DNA of 64,000 nucleotides from Callaeas wilsoni. Lineage: Eukaryota > Chordata > Aves > Passeriformes > Callaeidae. Shown one piece after another: positions 10,901 to 22,327 of this stretch (within the stretch, counting starts at the first letter, position 1; each line of letters opens with the position of its first letter). Under the pieces are notes generated by a model, which saw only the letters and a list, made by a program, of their open reading frames with translations, had not been told where the DNA came from and made no database searches. Where the stretch lies: contig VWPU01002903.1 of assembly GCA_013398955.1 (NCBI GenBank), positions 1-64,000 on the forward strand, given 5' to 3'. Made by a program: the position numbers and the translations under genes.

Positions 10901-13900
10901 CTACTGAAATTGCATTCTTATTTTCCTCTTAGAGTTTTATATTTTATATTTATATTTAGATTTCAAGACAGCTCATTGCTCAGTATATGTGTATTGCTGA
11001 GCATTTACAGAAAAAGAAAATTGTCAGGTGTTTCCAGCATTATGGAAATTTCTGTCCTAAAGGTTTCATCCGGCTGTATTTTCTCTTGAACTAGTCATGA
11101 CAGTAAAGACCACAGGAAAAAATGAGCACCATTATTCATCACAGATACTGGGGGGTTTTTTTGAGAACTTGTACTTTTTGATAGTAATTTGCAGTCATTA
11201 TTATGTGTATTTTTCTGCAGCAATAGTGTCAGCATCTACGACCTGAACATCACAACCAATTCCTGATTAACTTCAGATACAGAGATGAGTAGAAAATCTC
11301 TTATGAAGATACTTATTGTGTTGAAATGTAAAACCGTTTCAGTAATAAAATAATCTTTCGAGTACTTCATGCACAGACAAGAACTAAAAGCATAGCGTGA
11401 GAGAAGATTTCAAGGTAACTGAACCCAAAGGTTTGACAGTGCTCTTTGCATCTTTGACAAGGCTCAGAACAGCAGAACACACTGGTAGTGCTGGAAGCTC
11501 ACATTTTTCCCCCCCTTGCCCTTTCATCTTTTCAAAATTGTTCATGTCTATGATGCAGTAAAAGGAAGAGGAAAAAAAAAAAGCAATCTTTTTCTTCTTG
11601 TAAGACACAGGTTGATTGCTGTCTCTTTGTGAGAAGTAGTATTTGCAGAAATGAGGTCACTGTCTGAAATCACTCCCCCATCTGCTCTGTTTAGCCTGTG
11701 AGTCATATGGAGTAAGAAAAAAGATTATCCGAGCCAGAGTTAACATGGAACTGAAAACAATAGAATAGCACAGCAACGAAAGAAATTACTACCCCACAAG
11801 TTGCTCTGTTCCTCTCTATTTGCTTACTAGATTGGATGCATTAATTAAGAAAAGCAATTGAAAACAAGGCAGTGAGAAAAAATAGAGTGCCTAGTTGTGA
11901 TTAAAGCAAGCAAAAAGTCATCACAGGAGAGCCATGGCAGTCAGGATGTAAAGTGAGTATTTTTGAAAAAAATACTACAAAGTTCATCAAGGATGAGCTA
12001 ATACCATTAAGTCTTGTAAATGCGACAGACTGGTGTGCCTTCCAGTCCCTAGAAATAAATCCCAAGGAAGTCACAGGCTCTACGTACGTACGTGGTGAGT
12101 GGGGGCACAGACACAAAAGCAAAATGCAACATAACAGGTTAGAGGAGGTATCAGCATACTAGTGACACCTTGCACTCAATATTTTTCTGCTGCAAAGTTT
12201 GCAGAAAAGGAACTGCACTTTTCTTCCCTGTTAATATCCTATACAGATTTGACAAAATTCTCAGATAAAGTATGTCTTTCAGAATGAATAGTAATAAGAT
12301 TCATTGAAGTCAACATTTCTTTTCCTTTCAAATTTCTGGGTTCATCTACAGAAGTAGGTCAAAAAATTCCACAACTAGTTCATGACCTAAAAATGCCACT
12401 TCGGATGTTTTGAAACTATCAGCAAAATCGGATTTTAAAAATACGTGATAATGTATGAGTGAAAGGAAAACTGAACAGTAAAGTAGAAGTAGATCAAGGC
12501 TTAGATGCATCTTTTGACCAAAGAGCTACAGATTTTGTTTCTTTTCTTGAAAAATAAAGTATTTAATGTTGCACATTTGTTGTTCTGACATAGACAGAGT
12601 TAACATGAAAAAAGTCCAACCTGAGATGTGCTTTTCTGCATGATTCTGTGGGTGGCTTGCATAATGTTTATGTCTGTCTTAGAGAAGAGAGAAGAAACAG
12701 CTGCTCACACGCTTTCTGCAGCGAAGAACTGGGAGTTGGCACCACCTTCACATCTACCCGAGCAGACCCACCTGCACTCCTGGGGCTGAAATCAGGCCAA
12801 GCTCAGCACAAGAGCTCTTCCACAAGAGGAAGCTGCTGCCACCTGTGCTCAGAGCCCCAGACCAAACCCCAGCCCTGGGTTCTGACAATCAAATCTCCCT
12901 TGAGAAGGGATGGGTCAAAATCTGGCACTTCCCCATTTGCAGGAGTGCCTCAATGCTGACCCCCTGCCTCCATAAAACCTAAGTTTCAATGTGTGTTTTT
13001 CTGCCCACACTTACAATATCTTCATCTTGGCAGCTGAACCTGCAGGCAAGCGTTTGCCTAGGCTTAATCAACTGCCTTTTTCTTTCAGTCTCAAATTTAT
13101 TGAAATATTTGTTTGGTGCACTTTTTCAGGGATGCTACTGAAAGCGGAGAAGCCACTAATGGCACAGGAGAAGATATTGCCAGAAATCCCACAAAATTTC
13201 AGAGTTCATCAAAGGGCAGCTTAAGCAGGAGGATTGTTTATTCAGTTCTTTGAAAGGGAAAGAGACGGAGAAGCTCATGCAATTGATAAACAAGATTAGA
13301 TACCCAAAGTTCATTAAAAAGTTAAAATTTTGATGAAAAATAGAATTAATTTTAATTGTAAACTATTCAATATACTGAATACAACAAAGGTGGGGTTTTG
13401 TAACTTGATGAATATCTTGTAGGAGGGACAGAGAATGAATATTTTTGCACATTTAACAAATGATTATTTATTAAAGCATTTACTAAATGTTTAAAAAACA
13501 GTTGGCAATGCCCATTATCGGTAAACAAACCTATAAGCTCCCTAGAAGTAAAATAAGAGTCAAAATCAAGCCCTTACTGATGCTCAAAAACATAAAAATA
13601 AAAATTCCAATTCAGATAAATTTTTGACATTTGCTTGTTTTTTTAATTGAAGTGAGTATTTCAAAACCAGCTCTCACCTAGGTCTGCATACTCCAGTCCC
13701 TTGCTCTTCTGACAAGACATTAAGCGTGCAACAACCAATATGTAAACTAATAGCTGAACTCATGGATTCTAAGTCCTGATGATGCAAATTCAGCTTATAT
13801 TTCTAGGATCTGAGTTTGCATTTCGAGCTAGTATGAATCTTGTTCTTATCTAAATAAAAATTTCTCCCAAGTTCTAAAAAGAAGTTAAAAGGATTTTTAT

Positions 13901-14225
13901 TACTTCCTTAAACTCTAAACCAGCAAATTCTTCTCTTTTTGCTTGACTTTGCTAGCTGGCAATATTTCATTATTACCAGTGGAATAGCTAAAATACAGAC
14001 AATTTGTAAGCAGAAAGAGCCAATGCATTTGCAGTAAAATTCATTCAGTGACTACATTGGTCTGCTGAACATTAAAATCAGTAAAATCTTTCACTTTGCC
14101 TTAACTGCAATGATAATGTCCCTGCAGGTAAAACAAGGTCAGTTCACTCGGTTCTTTCTCACTTCACCCCCGGCCTGTTCTCATAAGGCATATCAAAACA
14201 CCCGAAACTAATAAGGCTGATTGAA
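10901..14225. other. Non-coding stretch, no gene recognised
   Basis: AT-rich sequence, with a GC-richer interval at about 12700-12960 that gives a 103-codon frame without a recognisable domain. A short TACG repeat is at 12081-12093. No exon, RNA gene or repeat family was recognised. Around 13930-14140 the sequence looks unique and may be conserved, but this cannot be shown from one genome. Confidence 0.55.
12081..12093. repeat. (TACG)3 short tandem repeat
   Basis: Three TACG units plus a T form a self-complementary, CpG-containing microsatellite core. It is unusual only because the surrounding DNA is CpG-poor. Confidence 0.7.
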
Positions 14226-14526
14226 CAACTGCATTCTCCTAACACTTCAAAAGCAGAACAATAACCGCTGACGCAGCCAGCTGGAGTGTCAGCCCTGAAG
14301 GATTTACACCTATGGTTACAAAATGCTGGAGAAAACTCGGAATTAGAAACTTCTCCCAGCCAAGACAGCCTTTGTATGTTTCTGATAAAGACCCTGTAGC
14401 TCCGTTTGCAATCCCAAATGCTAGTAACACTCGCCTCTCTGCAAAATTCTGCTGGCTCATCCTCACCCCCATAAATGCTGGAAGCCTTGCTGCATTAGTG
14501 ACCCCGAGTTTGAGAACTGCTGCCTA
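14226..14526 (+). mobile_element. Possible hAT (Charlie-like) DNA transposon relic
   Basis: The segment ends with 'gagtttgagaactgctg' at 14507-14523. This closely resembles the right terminal inverted repeat of hAT-Charlie elements, which typically end in AGTTTGAGAACC-C-CTG. A much weaker candidate for the left end is 'caactgcattctcctaacac' at 14226-14245. A clear matching left terminus and an 8-bp target-site duplication could not be shown. If real, it is a non-autonomous copy of about 300 bases with no transposase. Confidence 0.35.
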
Positions 14527-14557
14527 GGTATTTCCCTCCCCTATGCTATATTTGTAT

Positions 14558-14685
14558 CCAGTCAATGGATCCGAAATCCCCCGCTAATTACCATCTAAGC
14601 TGTTATAAAGAATCTACACGTGTTACTGCATGAAAGAGGATTACTGTACTTTAAACTTAGCAAGGCCCGGTAATCCCGTGTACCG
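14558..14685 (+). repeat. Copy B of the unnamed diverged repeat pair
   Basis: This is the partner of 7248-7360, in the same orientation about 7.3 kb downstream, and it contains the exact 17-base match at 14622-14638. Unlike copy A it lies in the CpG-rich island and starts just beyond the hAT-like terminus. Homology weakens after about 14685, although 'gacaccataagcgatgc' may still match 'gacatcacaatgc' in copy A. The family is unknown. Confidence 0.6.
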
Positions 14686-14830
14686 CAGGCCTGGACACCA
14701 TAAGCGATGCGGGTTTAGGGACAGCACTTTGGGCAGCGTTCCCTTAGCGGAGTGCTTCAGCTGTCACCGCTGCTCTGCTTCTCCTGCAACGCCCAGGAGG
14801 CCTGCTCGTGATTGCTGCGCCGCTTGGTGA

Positions 14831-15367
14831 GGAGCACATGCAAACACCAATACCAATACAAGCTGAGGATATAATTATTCATTTATGTGTTTTAACAATT
14901 CTTTTAACAATTCTGTAGTGTCCTTTCAAGATGATGACGGCAGATTTCCTTGATGGTGTTCATGGCCTTTCAAAATTCCTCTGAAATACATTTTAGAGTT
15001 AATGGTTTCTCTTTACAGCAACCATGGAGGAAAAAAAGTTAAGCAGAGCTCCTACCCTAAGAGGCCAGATAGTCATCTTAAGCCTATGCTTATCTCCCAA
15101 TCTAAGTATTTTAGACATTGGAAATTCCTGTTTGATGAACAAGTTAGCAGTTGAGGGCTGCATGAGAAATACAGCAAGTACTCGATTGCATCAAAATGTG
15201 TTTTCAAATTTGATCAAATAGTTTTACAACAAGCAAACAAGAATGCTTTGATTTTATTTATAGATGGGGGAAAAAAGACTACTTTTATTAATAACTTGCT
15301 CACTATCAAAATTTTACACAGCTCCATTAAGCAGCACTGAAAGTCATTTGCTCCTAAAGACTTACAA
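14831..15367. other. Non-coding stretch, no gene recognised
   Basis: AT-rich sequence. A 65-codon frame at 15024-15221 has no recognisable features. Nothing else was seen. Confidence 0.6.
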
Positions 15368-15418
15368 AATATCTTCTCTTCCAGAGAAGAGAGGGGACTC
15401 TACAGTAGAGAAGATATT
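15368..15418. repeat. Nested inverted repeats upstream of the 15.4-kb hairpin
   Basis: An exact 12-base inverted repeat joins AATATCTTCTCT (15368-15379) and AGAGAAGATATT (15407-15418). Two smaller palindromes lie within it: CTTCTCT/AGAGAAG (15373-15379 with 15383-15389, 3-base loop) and CTCTAC/GTAGAG (15398-15403 with 15405-15410, 1-base spacer). The alternatives are mutually exclusive folds. Together with the next feature they make a 123-base cluster of palindromes. Confidence 0.8.
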
Positions 15419-15420
15419 AT

Positions 15421-15490
15421 CTCAAGAGACTCCAAGAAGCTGACTTTTGAGTCAGACTTCTCAAAAGCCAGCTTCTTGGAGTCTCTTGAG
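15421..15490 (-). repeat. Nearly perfect hairpin, 31-bp stem and 8-base loop
   Basis: The left arm (15421-15451) and right arm (15460-15490) are reverse complements at 30 of 31 positions. The single difference (15443 against 15468) is an A-C mismatch in a plus-strand RNA but a G-U wobble in a minus-strand RNA, so the minus-strand transcript would be fully paired. The 70-base length and short loop are in the size range of pre-miRNA hairpins. However, almost perfect pairing without bulges is more typical of a recent inverted duplication, a fold-back/template-switch event or a MITE end. The strand given reflects the better RNA fold only. I do not recognise it as a known miRNA. Confidence 0.9.
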
Positions 15491-16463
15491 GTAGGCAGTG
15501 CTTACAAGTCAAGGAAATAACCACTACGCAGCTAAGAAGCATTGGAAGACAAGCTGGCAAACTCAAAAATCTACCAAAAAAGTCTATTTTAAAAGAATTT
15601 CCCGGGGGTTCAGTTTAAAAAGACACAGAGCAGAAGGCTTGCAAAAAAAATCAGTGAAGACAAATTGGTGAGTTACAAATTTTAGAAGACTGACTCCCTC
15701 AAACTCCTGGATTTTTCAAGTTTTCAATGACAAAGAAGGTTGAAAAATGGCTGACTTAGACACCACTACCAAATCACATTATCAAGAAAATATTTTCATT
15801 ATTAACAGCACAAAAAATCATGTCCACCACAGGGCATGGTCCATTATTCATAGGTTAGTTTAATCGGCTACAGTAGTTTTGTGAATATTTTACTGAAAAT
15901 GGACTTTTTCCAGATTAGGAGTTTCTTGTCAATTTAAAAAAAAACTTAAATCTCCTAAACAAATCATTTGCTATATCCATTTTCATCCATGACATGATTA
16001 TCCCAAGACATGGAAACATACCATGTCACCAAGGAAAGATTTGCTTATGCAGTTAAAGAAATCAATATAAAGTACAAATAGAAAAAATCCCCAAAATCCC
16101 AAACAACAATTTTACAATGCATCTTAATTAAAAAACCCCAAAAAGCAGAAAACCCAAGCTAAGTATTTTACACATCTGCCCCTGGATTGAGAACTCTTCT
16201 GCACATGTCACTTTACAAAGGTCCAAATTCTGCACAGTATTTCTTCATTGAACCCAACACGACTCTTTGTCCTGGTACCTTCTCGTCTTGAAGTCCATGG
16301 TTAAACACCTCCCCAACAATTTTTTAACTCAAAGTTAAGATCATTTCCCTTGTGTCCTCATCCAGTTATTCTCAAGCTATTGAAATCTAGGAAATAGTGT
16401 GGCAAAAACATGTCCTCTATAAAATTTTTAACCCTCATGTCTCAATCCATGAAGTCAGAGGAG

Positions 16464-16509
16464 CAGTAAACTTCAGAAATATGAAACTACAGTAAACTGC
16501 AGAAATGTG
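16464..16509. repeat. Imperfect direct repeat, 20-base unit
   Basis: 'cagtaaacttcagaaatatg' (16464-16483) recurs as 'cagtaaactgcagaaatgtg' (16490-16509), with two substitutions and a 26-base period. It is probably an old local duplication. Confidence 0.6.
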
Positions 16510-18499
16510 TAGGCAGCATTGAAGTGAAACACCATGGGCCTCCCCAAAAGCACCCCGTTGTGTCTCAGCAGAGCAATAGCGGAGGACCAGAGGGGTTCAT
16601 TTGTTTTTTTTTTTCATAGAGGTCACTTAATTTAAATTTTTTTGGTGCATGCTTCAAAGTTTTTCTATCAGGAGAAAGGGTATAAATTTTCCATTGCTTC
16701 TATTATTTCCCTGCTCTTTTTGTGTAACTTCAAATTTCTACGTAATGAGTTAACTGAGTTATATAAGGTGTGATGATACCAGTCTATAAAGGGCCAAATT
16801 GTATGCTTTTGATCGAATCCAGCTAAACTCTTCATCCCAGCAACTCAAGGCTCTAAGTTTCATGGATAAGCTCCTCATTTCCCCAGGAAGTCAGTAACTC
16901 AAACTAAAGATTGCCCAGTGGCACTTTCCTTTATAGTGGTTATAGAAATCCAGTTAGAGAAATCCACTTCAAATAAGAAAAGGTTGTAAATTTTTATATA
17001 ATACTTTCAACACTCCTATTGACAGGTTTTGTGCATGACAGTATCCTCAATTTTCTTCTGATGGTGTCTTGTTATGTTTTTCTGAACAGTTTTAGAATTA
17101 AACTTCTCAGGAAGTGCCTGAGTGGTCCCAAATACACTTCCCCTGCATCAGTATACTTAGCTTTCTCAGCCTCTCACTTTGGCAGCGCTCTTCTGAAATT
17201 CCTGTGAGCTCATGTCAGCTAACATCTATAACTTCATCATAACAGCAAGCTTTGCTGTCCTTGTGTATAAATCAAGTCACACTGGTGTTTCCAGGCTTCC
17301 TAATTTAAATGCTAAGACTGAGGACTCCATGTCTGAAAGAGGTCATAATTTGCCTCCTCCAAGAGTATTTACAAAATAAAAGGAAATCCCGTGGATTTCT
17401 CTTGTTTCATACTCCTGCAGGGCAAATGCATTATCTCCTTTTTCTCCACAGACAAAATCTGAAGTCTTGTAATGATCAAGGTTTTGAAGCCTTATTCCAC
17501 ATGAAATCTCTCTCACCATCCCTGACAGAGAACCCATGGGGAAAACTTCACTCTGAGTTGACCTTTTAAAGACTATTTAACACAGTATTTTTGTGATTAA
17601 CGTTAAATTACCTGTGTGCCATAAGGTATCTCTTCACAGGTGATTAAAAGATATCTCAGAAGAAATAGGTGGGTGAAAACATCCGATAAGATGATAAGAG
17701 AACCAGCCTAGAGGCATGTGCAGGACCTGATGCATTGCTGACTTTCTGCCCATCTGGATTTAACCTCTGCTGCGACCATGGTCCTTTTCAAGCTGGTTCC
17801 ACAAGAGGCAAGAGACATGAAAAAGGAACAGATGATGATCGAGCATTAATTGAAATTCCAAAATAAATATGACTTTAAAATATTTTCTCTCTCTATTATG
17901 TAATATTTTTAACATGCAGCATTATAGTCTAAGGTTTGAAGTGAAAGGAAGGTAAAGGTAGCTGTAAAAAAATAAGGCAAACACTTGCAGCCAGTGTTCC
18001 TTAAGAAACCGATAAAGTTACTCTGAGACAAAAGCTCTCGTATTTCCTCTGCTCCAGCTCTATCAGTAAGTCTAAGGGTAAGGTATTGCCTCTCCCTACA
18101 AATCCTTCTTCCTTTTTCAGCACTCTGCTCGATCAAAAACTTTGGGGTCAGTCTCTACCCAAGTGGCAAAAAACATGGCAATTACATTCCTGCACCATAG
18201 AAGTCGAGTTAGGAGGAGTCAACACATACGAAAGATATGCAAGGCTGGAGGAAAAATTGGTGTATCTTACAGAGAGACTCCAATCTTTCTGAGTATACCT
18301 TTTCAGCTGCACTACTGCTTTCCCAAAACATTTTTCCTTTTCCCCTCTGACAGCATGCTGGAAACTGCTTCGCAGAGATCTTTCCACCCTTCCCCCACAT
18401 CACATTATTCTTTACATCTTCTCTCTTACACTGAGCAAATGATGCAGAAAGTGTAGCCAGTGTTTTCCACACGAAACAATTTGTTGACTGTTAGAGGGC

Positions 18500-18630
18500 A
18501 TATGGGCAGGACAAGCGCTGCCTTCAGCAGGGTATCTGTGCCCTCTGTCATTATTTTCTGCTCTCGCTGCCCGTTCCTAGCTCAAAGCAAGCCCTACTTC
18601 CGTCCGCTACTCGGAGCAGTCGTTTAAAGG
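18500..18630. other. Short CpG-richer patch
   Basis: About seven CpGs fall within roughly 130 bases ('cttccgtccgctactcgg' near 18597-18614 and neighbours), well above the flanks. No exon or promoter element (TATA, Inr) was recognised. It could be a minor regulatory element or chance. Confidence 0.3.
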
Positions 18631-19080
18631 ACAAGAGTTTTTTTGTAGCTCTGCTGCAATTCACAATGCCAACACAGAGAGCCCCGTTCCTTCTCTAGTT
18701 TTTGTCTGGGAATGAACACAAAAGATGGGCTGGGGGAAGGGAAGGAGAGATGGAAGAGTGCCCCAATGTTTCTTCTGGCATATATAATATTCCTTGCAGT
18801 GTTTGAAGACTTAACGTATATTAACAGGGTTACCTATAGAAAATGAAATCATTATAAAAATACTGAAATACCAGAGGGTAAGTTATTTTCATTTCTATAA
18901 CTACAGAAGAAGAAATACAATTGTCTTTATTCAAAGTAATTATTTATGTCTGACAATTACTTTTTAACTGGTATTCAAATCTAGTTGCTATTTTGGGAAG
19001 GTACTGACTTTTCAGCACATGCTAGGTAGGAAACACAAATACTGCTAAGATTTATCTACCATAATCCACTACTACTGTTT

Positions 19081-19135
19081 CATATATGAAAAAAATTAAA
19101 TGCGATTTTCCAAGATATGTTCTTTTTCATATATG
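19081..19135. repeat. AT-rich inverted repeat, 13-bp arms and 29-base loop
   Basis: CATATATGAAAAA (19081-19093) and TTTTTCATATATG (19123-19135) are exact reverse complements. The loop contains 'tgcgattttcc'. AT-rich inverted repeats of this size occur by chance occasionally in such DNA. No terminal duplication or transposon identity was seen. Confidence 0.75.
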
Positions 19136-22100
19136 GGTTAAGTTTGGGAGTCCTTTTGTGAGCCTCTTTATTCATAGCCACCGTTTTATAACACATCAAA
19201 ATCATGTGCACTAGCAGATGAAAGGAAGAAGCATTTAAATTCTTGGAGATTTAAAAAATCATGTTTCCATGCCAAACAACACAAACTAAAGTCCTCCTAC
19301 CATCAGTCATCTCATCAGTCAATTTACTGTGAATGCTTATCTCTCTTTGCTCATATTTGCAAAATATTTTCAGGAAGCTATTTGTGCCATGACATGTGGG
19401 TGAAAATGCCCAATATCCAGTCTGGTTTGCTACTGTAAATTAAAGAGTAGGTAAGGTTTTAGCGTACTTAAAACTGAGGAAATTTATGTTAGATTTGGAA
19501 GAGCTCAGTGAAGGACCTACAAACACAGTTGCATAGGGCTCTTACCCCCAGGGAAAGTAACAAATGCAAAATTCCAGCTAAGTTATCCTTTTACAGCTAT
19601 TACTATTTCTTAGATTATCATTTTACAATTACTATCTCTGCTAGCTTGAACATGCAACCAAGTATAACAGTGAAAAAAACATATCATGAACCTATGCTGT
19701 GGTCTTTAGTTTCTCTCTAAGAACACATTCTTAGCCTGTCCTATAATAATTTTCTCCTTTAACTGATTATCCTTTATTCCATCCTCACGTAAGCATTGGA
19801 CTTGGGATAACATAGTCTCAAAATATCTCCAGGAAAGAACTCTGTTGTCGCCTCCTCTGTTATGAATGTTTAGGTAGGTAAATTGCATTCAATCAAAGTT
19901 TTGCTTTGAGGGTAAGCATTTGACCCATTTAATAAAGAGAGCCAACAACACTCATAATTCAGTCACTGAAATGAAAAGATTTCTTTCCATAAATGATGTG
20001 CGTGCAGTAGGCAACAGAATTAAAACATCAAACCTTCACTGTGACAAGGAGTACAAACACAGTGGGATAAAACACTCCTTGCTTCACATAACTTTTATCT
20101 CCTAAAATCAACTGGAACTTCTTCATGTAAAATGTTACAAATTTTGGAATACTTCATTATAATACAGAAACAACCACCATGCATCTAGGGAAAAGAAAGG
20201 GTATGGCACACTTCAGGTCTGCCTCCCTTTCCAAGAGGAAGAATCAGCTTGATGCGGAGGTAAATAACACGATGACAACAGAGCTGCTGCCTTCCAGGGA
20301 GGCTTCCCATGGCTGTTCAGGCAGCAGCAGTGAGGGGAGAAGGGAAGGCCTTGCCCTTATTGCACCTGATGGCAATGTCCGAATGGTCAATGTAGGGATT
20401 TTGAAACAGAATTCTGCTCCATGTTCAAGGAAGAAAGCAATTATCCTTTGTGAATTTAAATACTTTGAAACCTTATGAAAGGTTCAAACAAAGTATTTTT
20501 CCATTTTGCATGTTTTCATATAAAGTTGAAATAAAATTTGCTGTGTTATTGAAATGAAATCCTGAAACTGGACTGGAAAGCTTTGCAATGAAAGAATGAT
20601 GCTCTCACATTGTATCTGCTTCAAAATGGAATTTTCTCAGTGCCAGTCAATGTCATTGGATAATGTCATTAAAAAATGTCCAGCTGACTTCAGGTAAGTG
20701 TCTGACTTATGAGAGGTGTGGCTCCATCTCTGGGATGAAGGAAACTGGAAGTTACGTATTGGCTCCCATTCTTGACCTAAAAGAGAGCAACAGTGTGTTC
20801 TCTGATACTTGAAACTGATGCCAAGTCTAGTTTACCTTCCAGCTACTCAAGCACCTCAGGTATTTTTAGGTATAAAAATATCAGATCTATTTGTGTTCTG
20901 AAAGGTGCAGAATAGCTTGAGAGCAGCTCTAAGCTTAGTAAGAACCGACATGACGCATTCGCAGTCTTATTTGTTAAATGCCACATGATATTCCATTTTT
21001 CAGTGCTTTAGCCCACCATCTCTGCTGCAGAATTCACTGGTTTCTCCAGCCTACCTCAACACTGAGATTTTGTTGTTCTTGCACACAGCCGGCAGTCTGG
21101 CAAGCTAATCGTCCTCTGCTGATTCTACCAGATGCCTGTGAAATAGAAAGCTGCCCACCACCAAACAGACTGGCAGTTTTATGACTGTGACAATTGCTTG
21201 TGGCAAAATTATAATTAGTACACCAATGTTGCTATGCATTCTAAATTGGATCACACTGATTCCTGCTCCAGTTTTTTCAGACACTCTGAATATGATTTTT
21301 AAACAATTGTGAAAACAGCTGCATACCAATTGCCATTAAAACCAAGATCCACCAGATTTTAGCATCAAACGTGGCAATGTTTCTCTCGCTACTCCAAGAG
21401 ATGGTGTCAGTGGCAAGAACTATGTTGTATTGGTCCGGGAAAGGCTGTCTTTATTGTTCCCAGAGCATAAAACATCCTTGAGTGATTAGAGATAACAGCT
21501 CGTGTAATGTCTGCAAGTGGTTGGTGACATGCAGATTACACAGACTTTTTGTTAAACAGAACACTCTATACAAGGCTGTTGCTGTGATTAAATATTTTTC
21601 ATGTGTTTCCATTCCAAACATTTTTAAACACCTGTAAGCAAGTGAGAGTGGGTGGAGAAATATGACATGCAGAGAAAAATACTTAGAAATTTAACATTTT
21701 ACCAAAAATATTATTGAACAGGTCAGAAATGCTGTCCTTCTCCCTGATTGCTGCCCAAAAATGGCTCTCATGTCACTGCCTGATTTCTGTGAAGGTTGAA
21801 GATATAATTCCACCAAACTATCTTTTTAATACGCATTGGTGTTGCTTAGGGAGGGGCAAGCAAGGTGCACGCCTCTCTTTAACCAGTGCAGCAGGTTATT
21901 TGCAGCCTGGTGCAGCTGGCATGAGGTCTCATGGAGGTGTTTGGTGGTGGCGGAGGGGGCATCTTTCCAGGGAAGGTGAGTTCTCCTGCACCAAACAAGA
22001 ACCATCACAGATGACGCTTTCTCACCACCCATAGTAAAGCCTGGCTGAAATCAGCTGCAATGCACTTGCAGACTAGTGAAACCAGCCTTTTGTGAAATAG

Positions 22101-22307
22101 AGAGCACAGCAGGCATGCTAAGTACCATTTTAAGGCACTTGAGATAAGAGCTAAGATGAGATGCTCTATTTGTGCCAGACAGCTGTGTTGCAGGCTCGTG
22201 GAACCTTCCCCAGCGATGCTCCTCACTGCAGGGGTGATGGCAGGTGCCAGGACTCTGAGCCATCCCTGGCCCCCAAATCCAACACTTCTTTGGACAGACC
22301 CACAAGG

Positions 22308-22327
22308 AAGCCCCAGGGGGCTGCCCA
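22308..22327 (+). promoter_or_regulatory. CTCF-like motif
   Basis: 'gccccagggggctgcc' at 22310-22325 contains the CCAGGGGGC core of the vertebrate CTCF consensus, in a local GC-rich patch (about 21850-22400) ending just before a CR1 copy. CTCF binds such sites to form chromatin loop boundaries. A motif alone gives modest odds of real binding. Confidence 0.35.

Larger units (their letters stand above)
14140..14830. promoter_or_regulatory. Small CpG-rich island in a CpG-poor region
   Basis: About two dozen CpG dinucleotides can be counted in roughly 690 bases, about twelve of them between 14666 and 14823. There the local GC content approaches 60% and the CpG observed/expected ratio looks near 0.8. 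Flanking kilobases hold only a few CpGs each. High CpG retention usually means unmethylated germline DNA (a promoter or active enhancer) or a young GC-rich insertion. No known first exon was recognised, and the overlapping frames on both strands (14239-14472, 14312-14527, 14630-14830) show no domains. The island overlaps copy B of the unnamed repeat and a probable hAT relic. Regulatory function is inferred. Confidence 0.4.
15491..22300. other. Non-coding stretch with minor repeats
   Basis: AT-rich DNA with no recognised exon, RNA gene or large transposon. It contains a 20-base direct repeat (16464-16509), an AT-rich inverted repeat (19081-19135) and a small CpG-richer patch at about 18500-18630. 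Overlapping frames at 18086-18472 on both strands are mutually contradictory and lack domains. GC content rises from about 21850 to 22400. Confidence 0.55.

Noticed and set aside
16805..16820. tRNA B-box-like word 'gatcgaatccag'
   Set aside because: No A box, acceptor stem or cloverleaf can be drawn around it.
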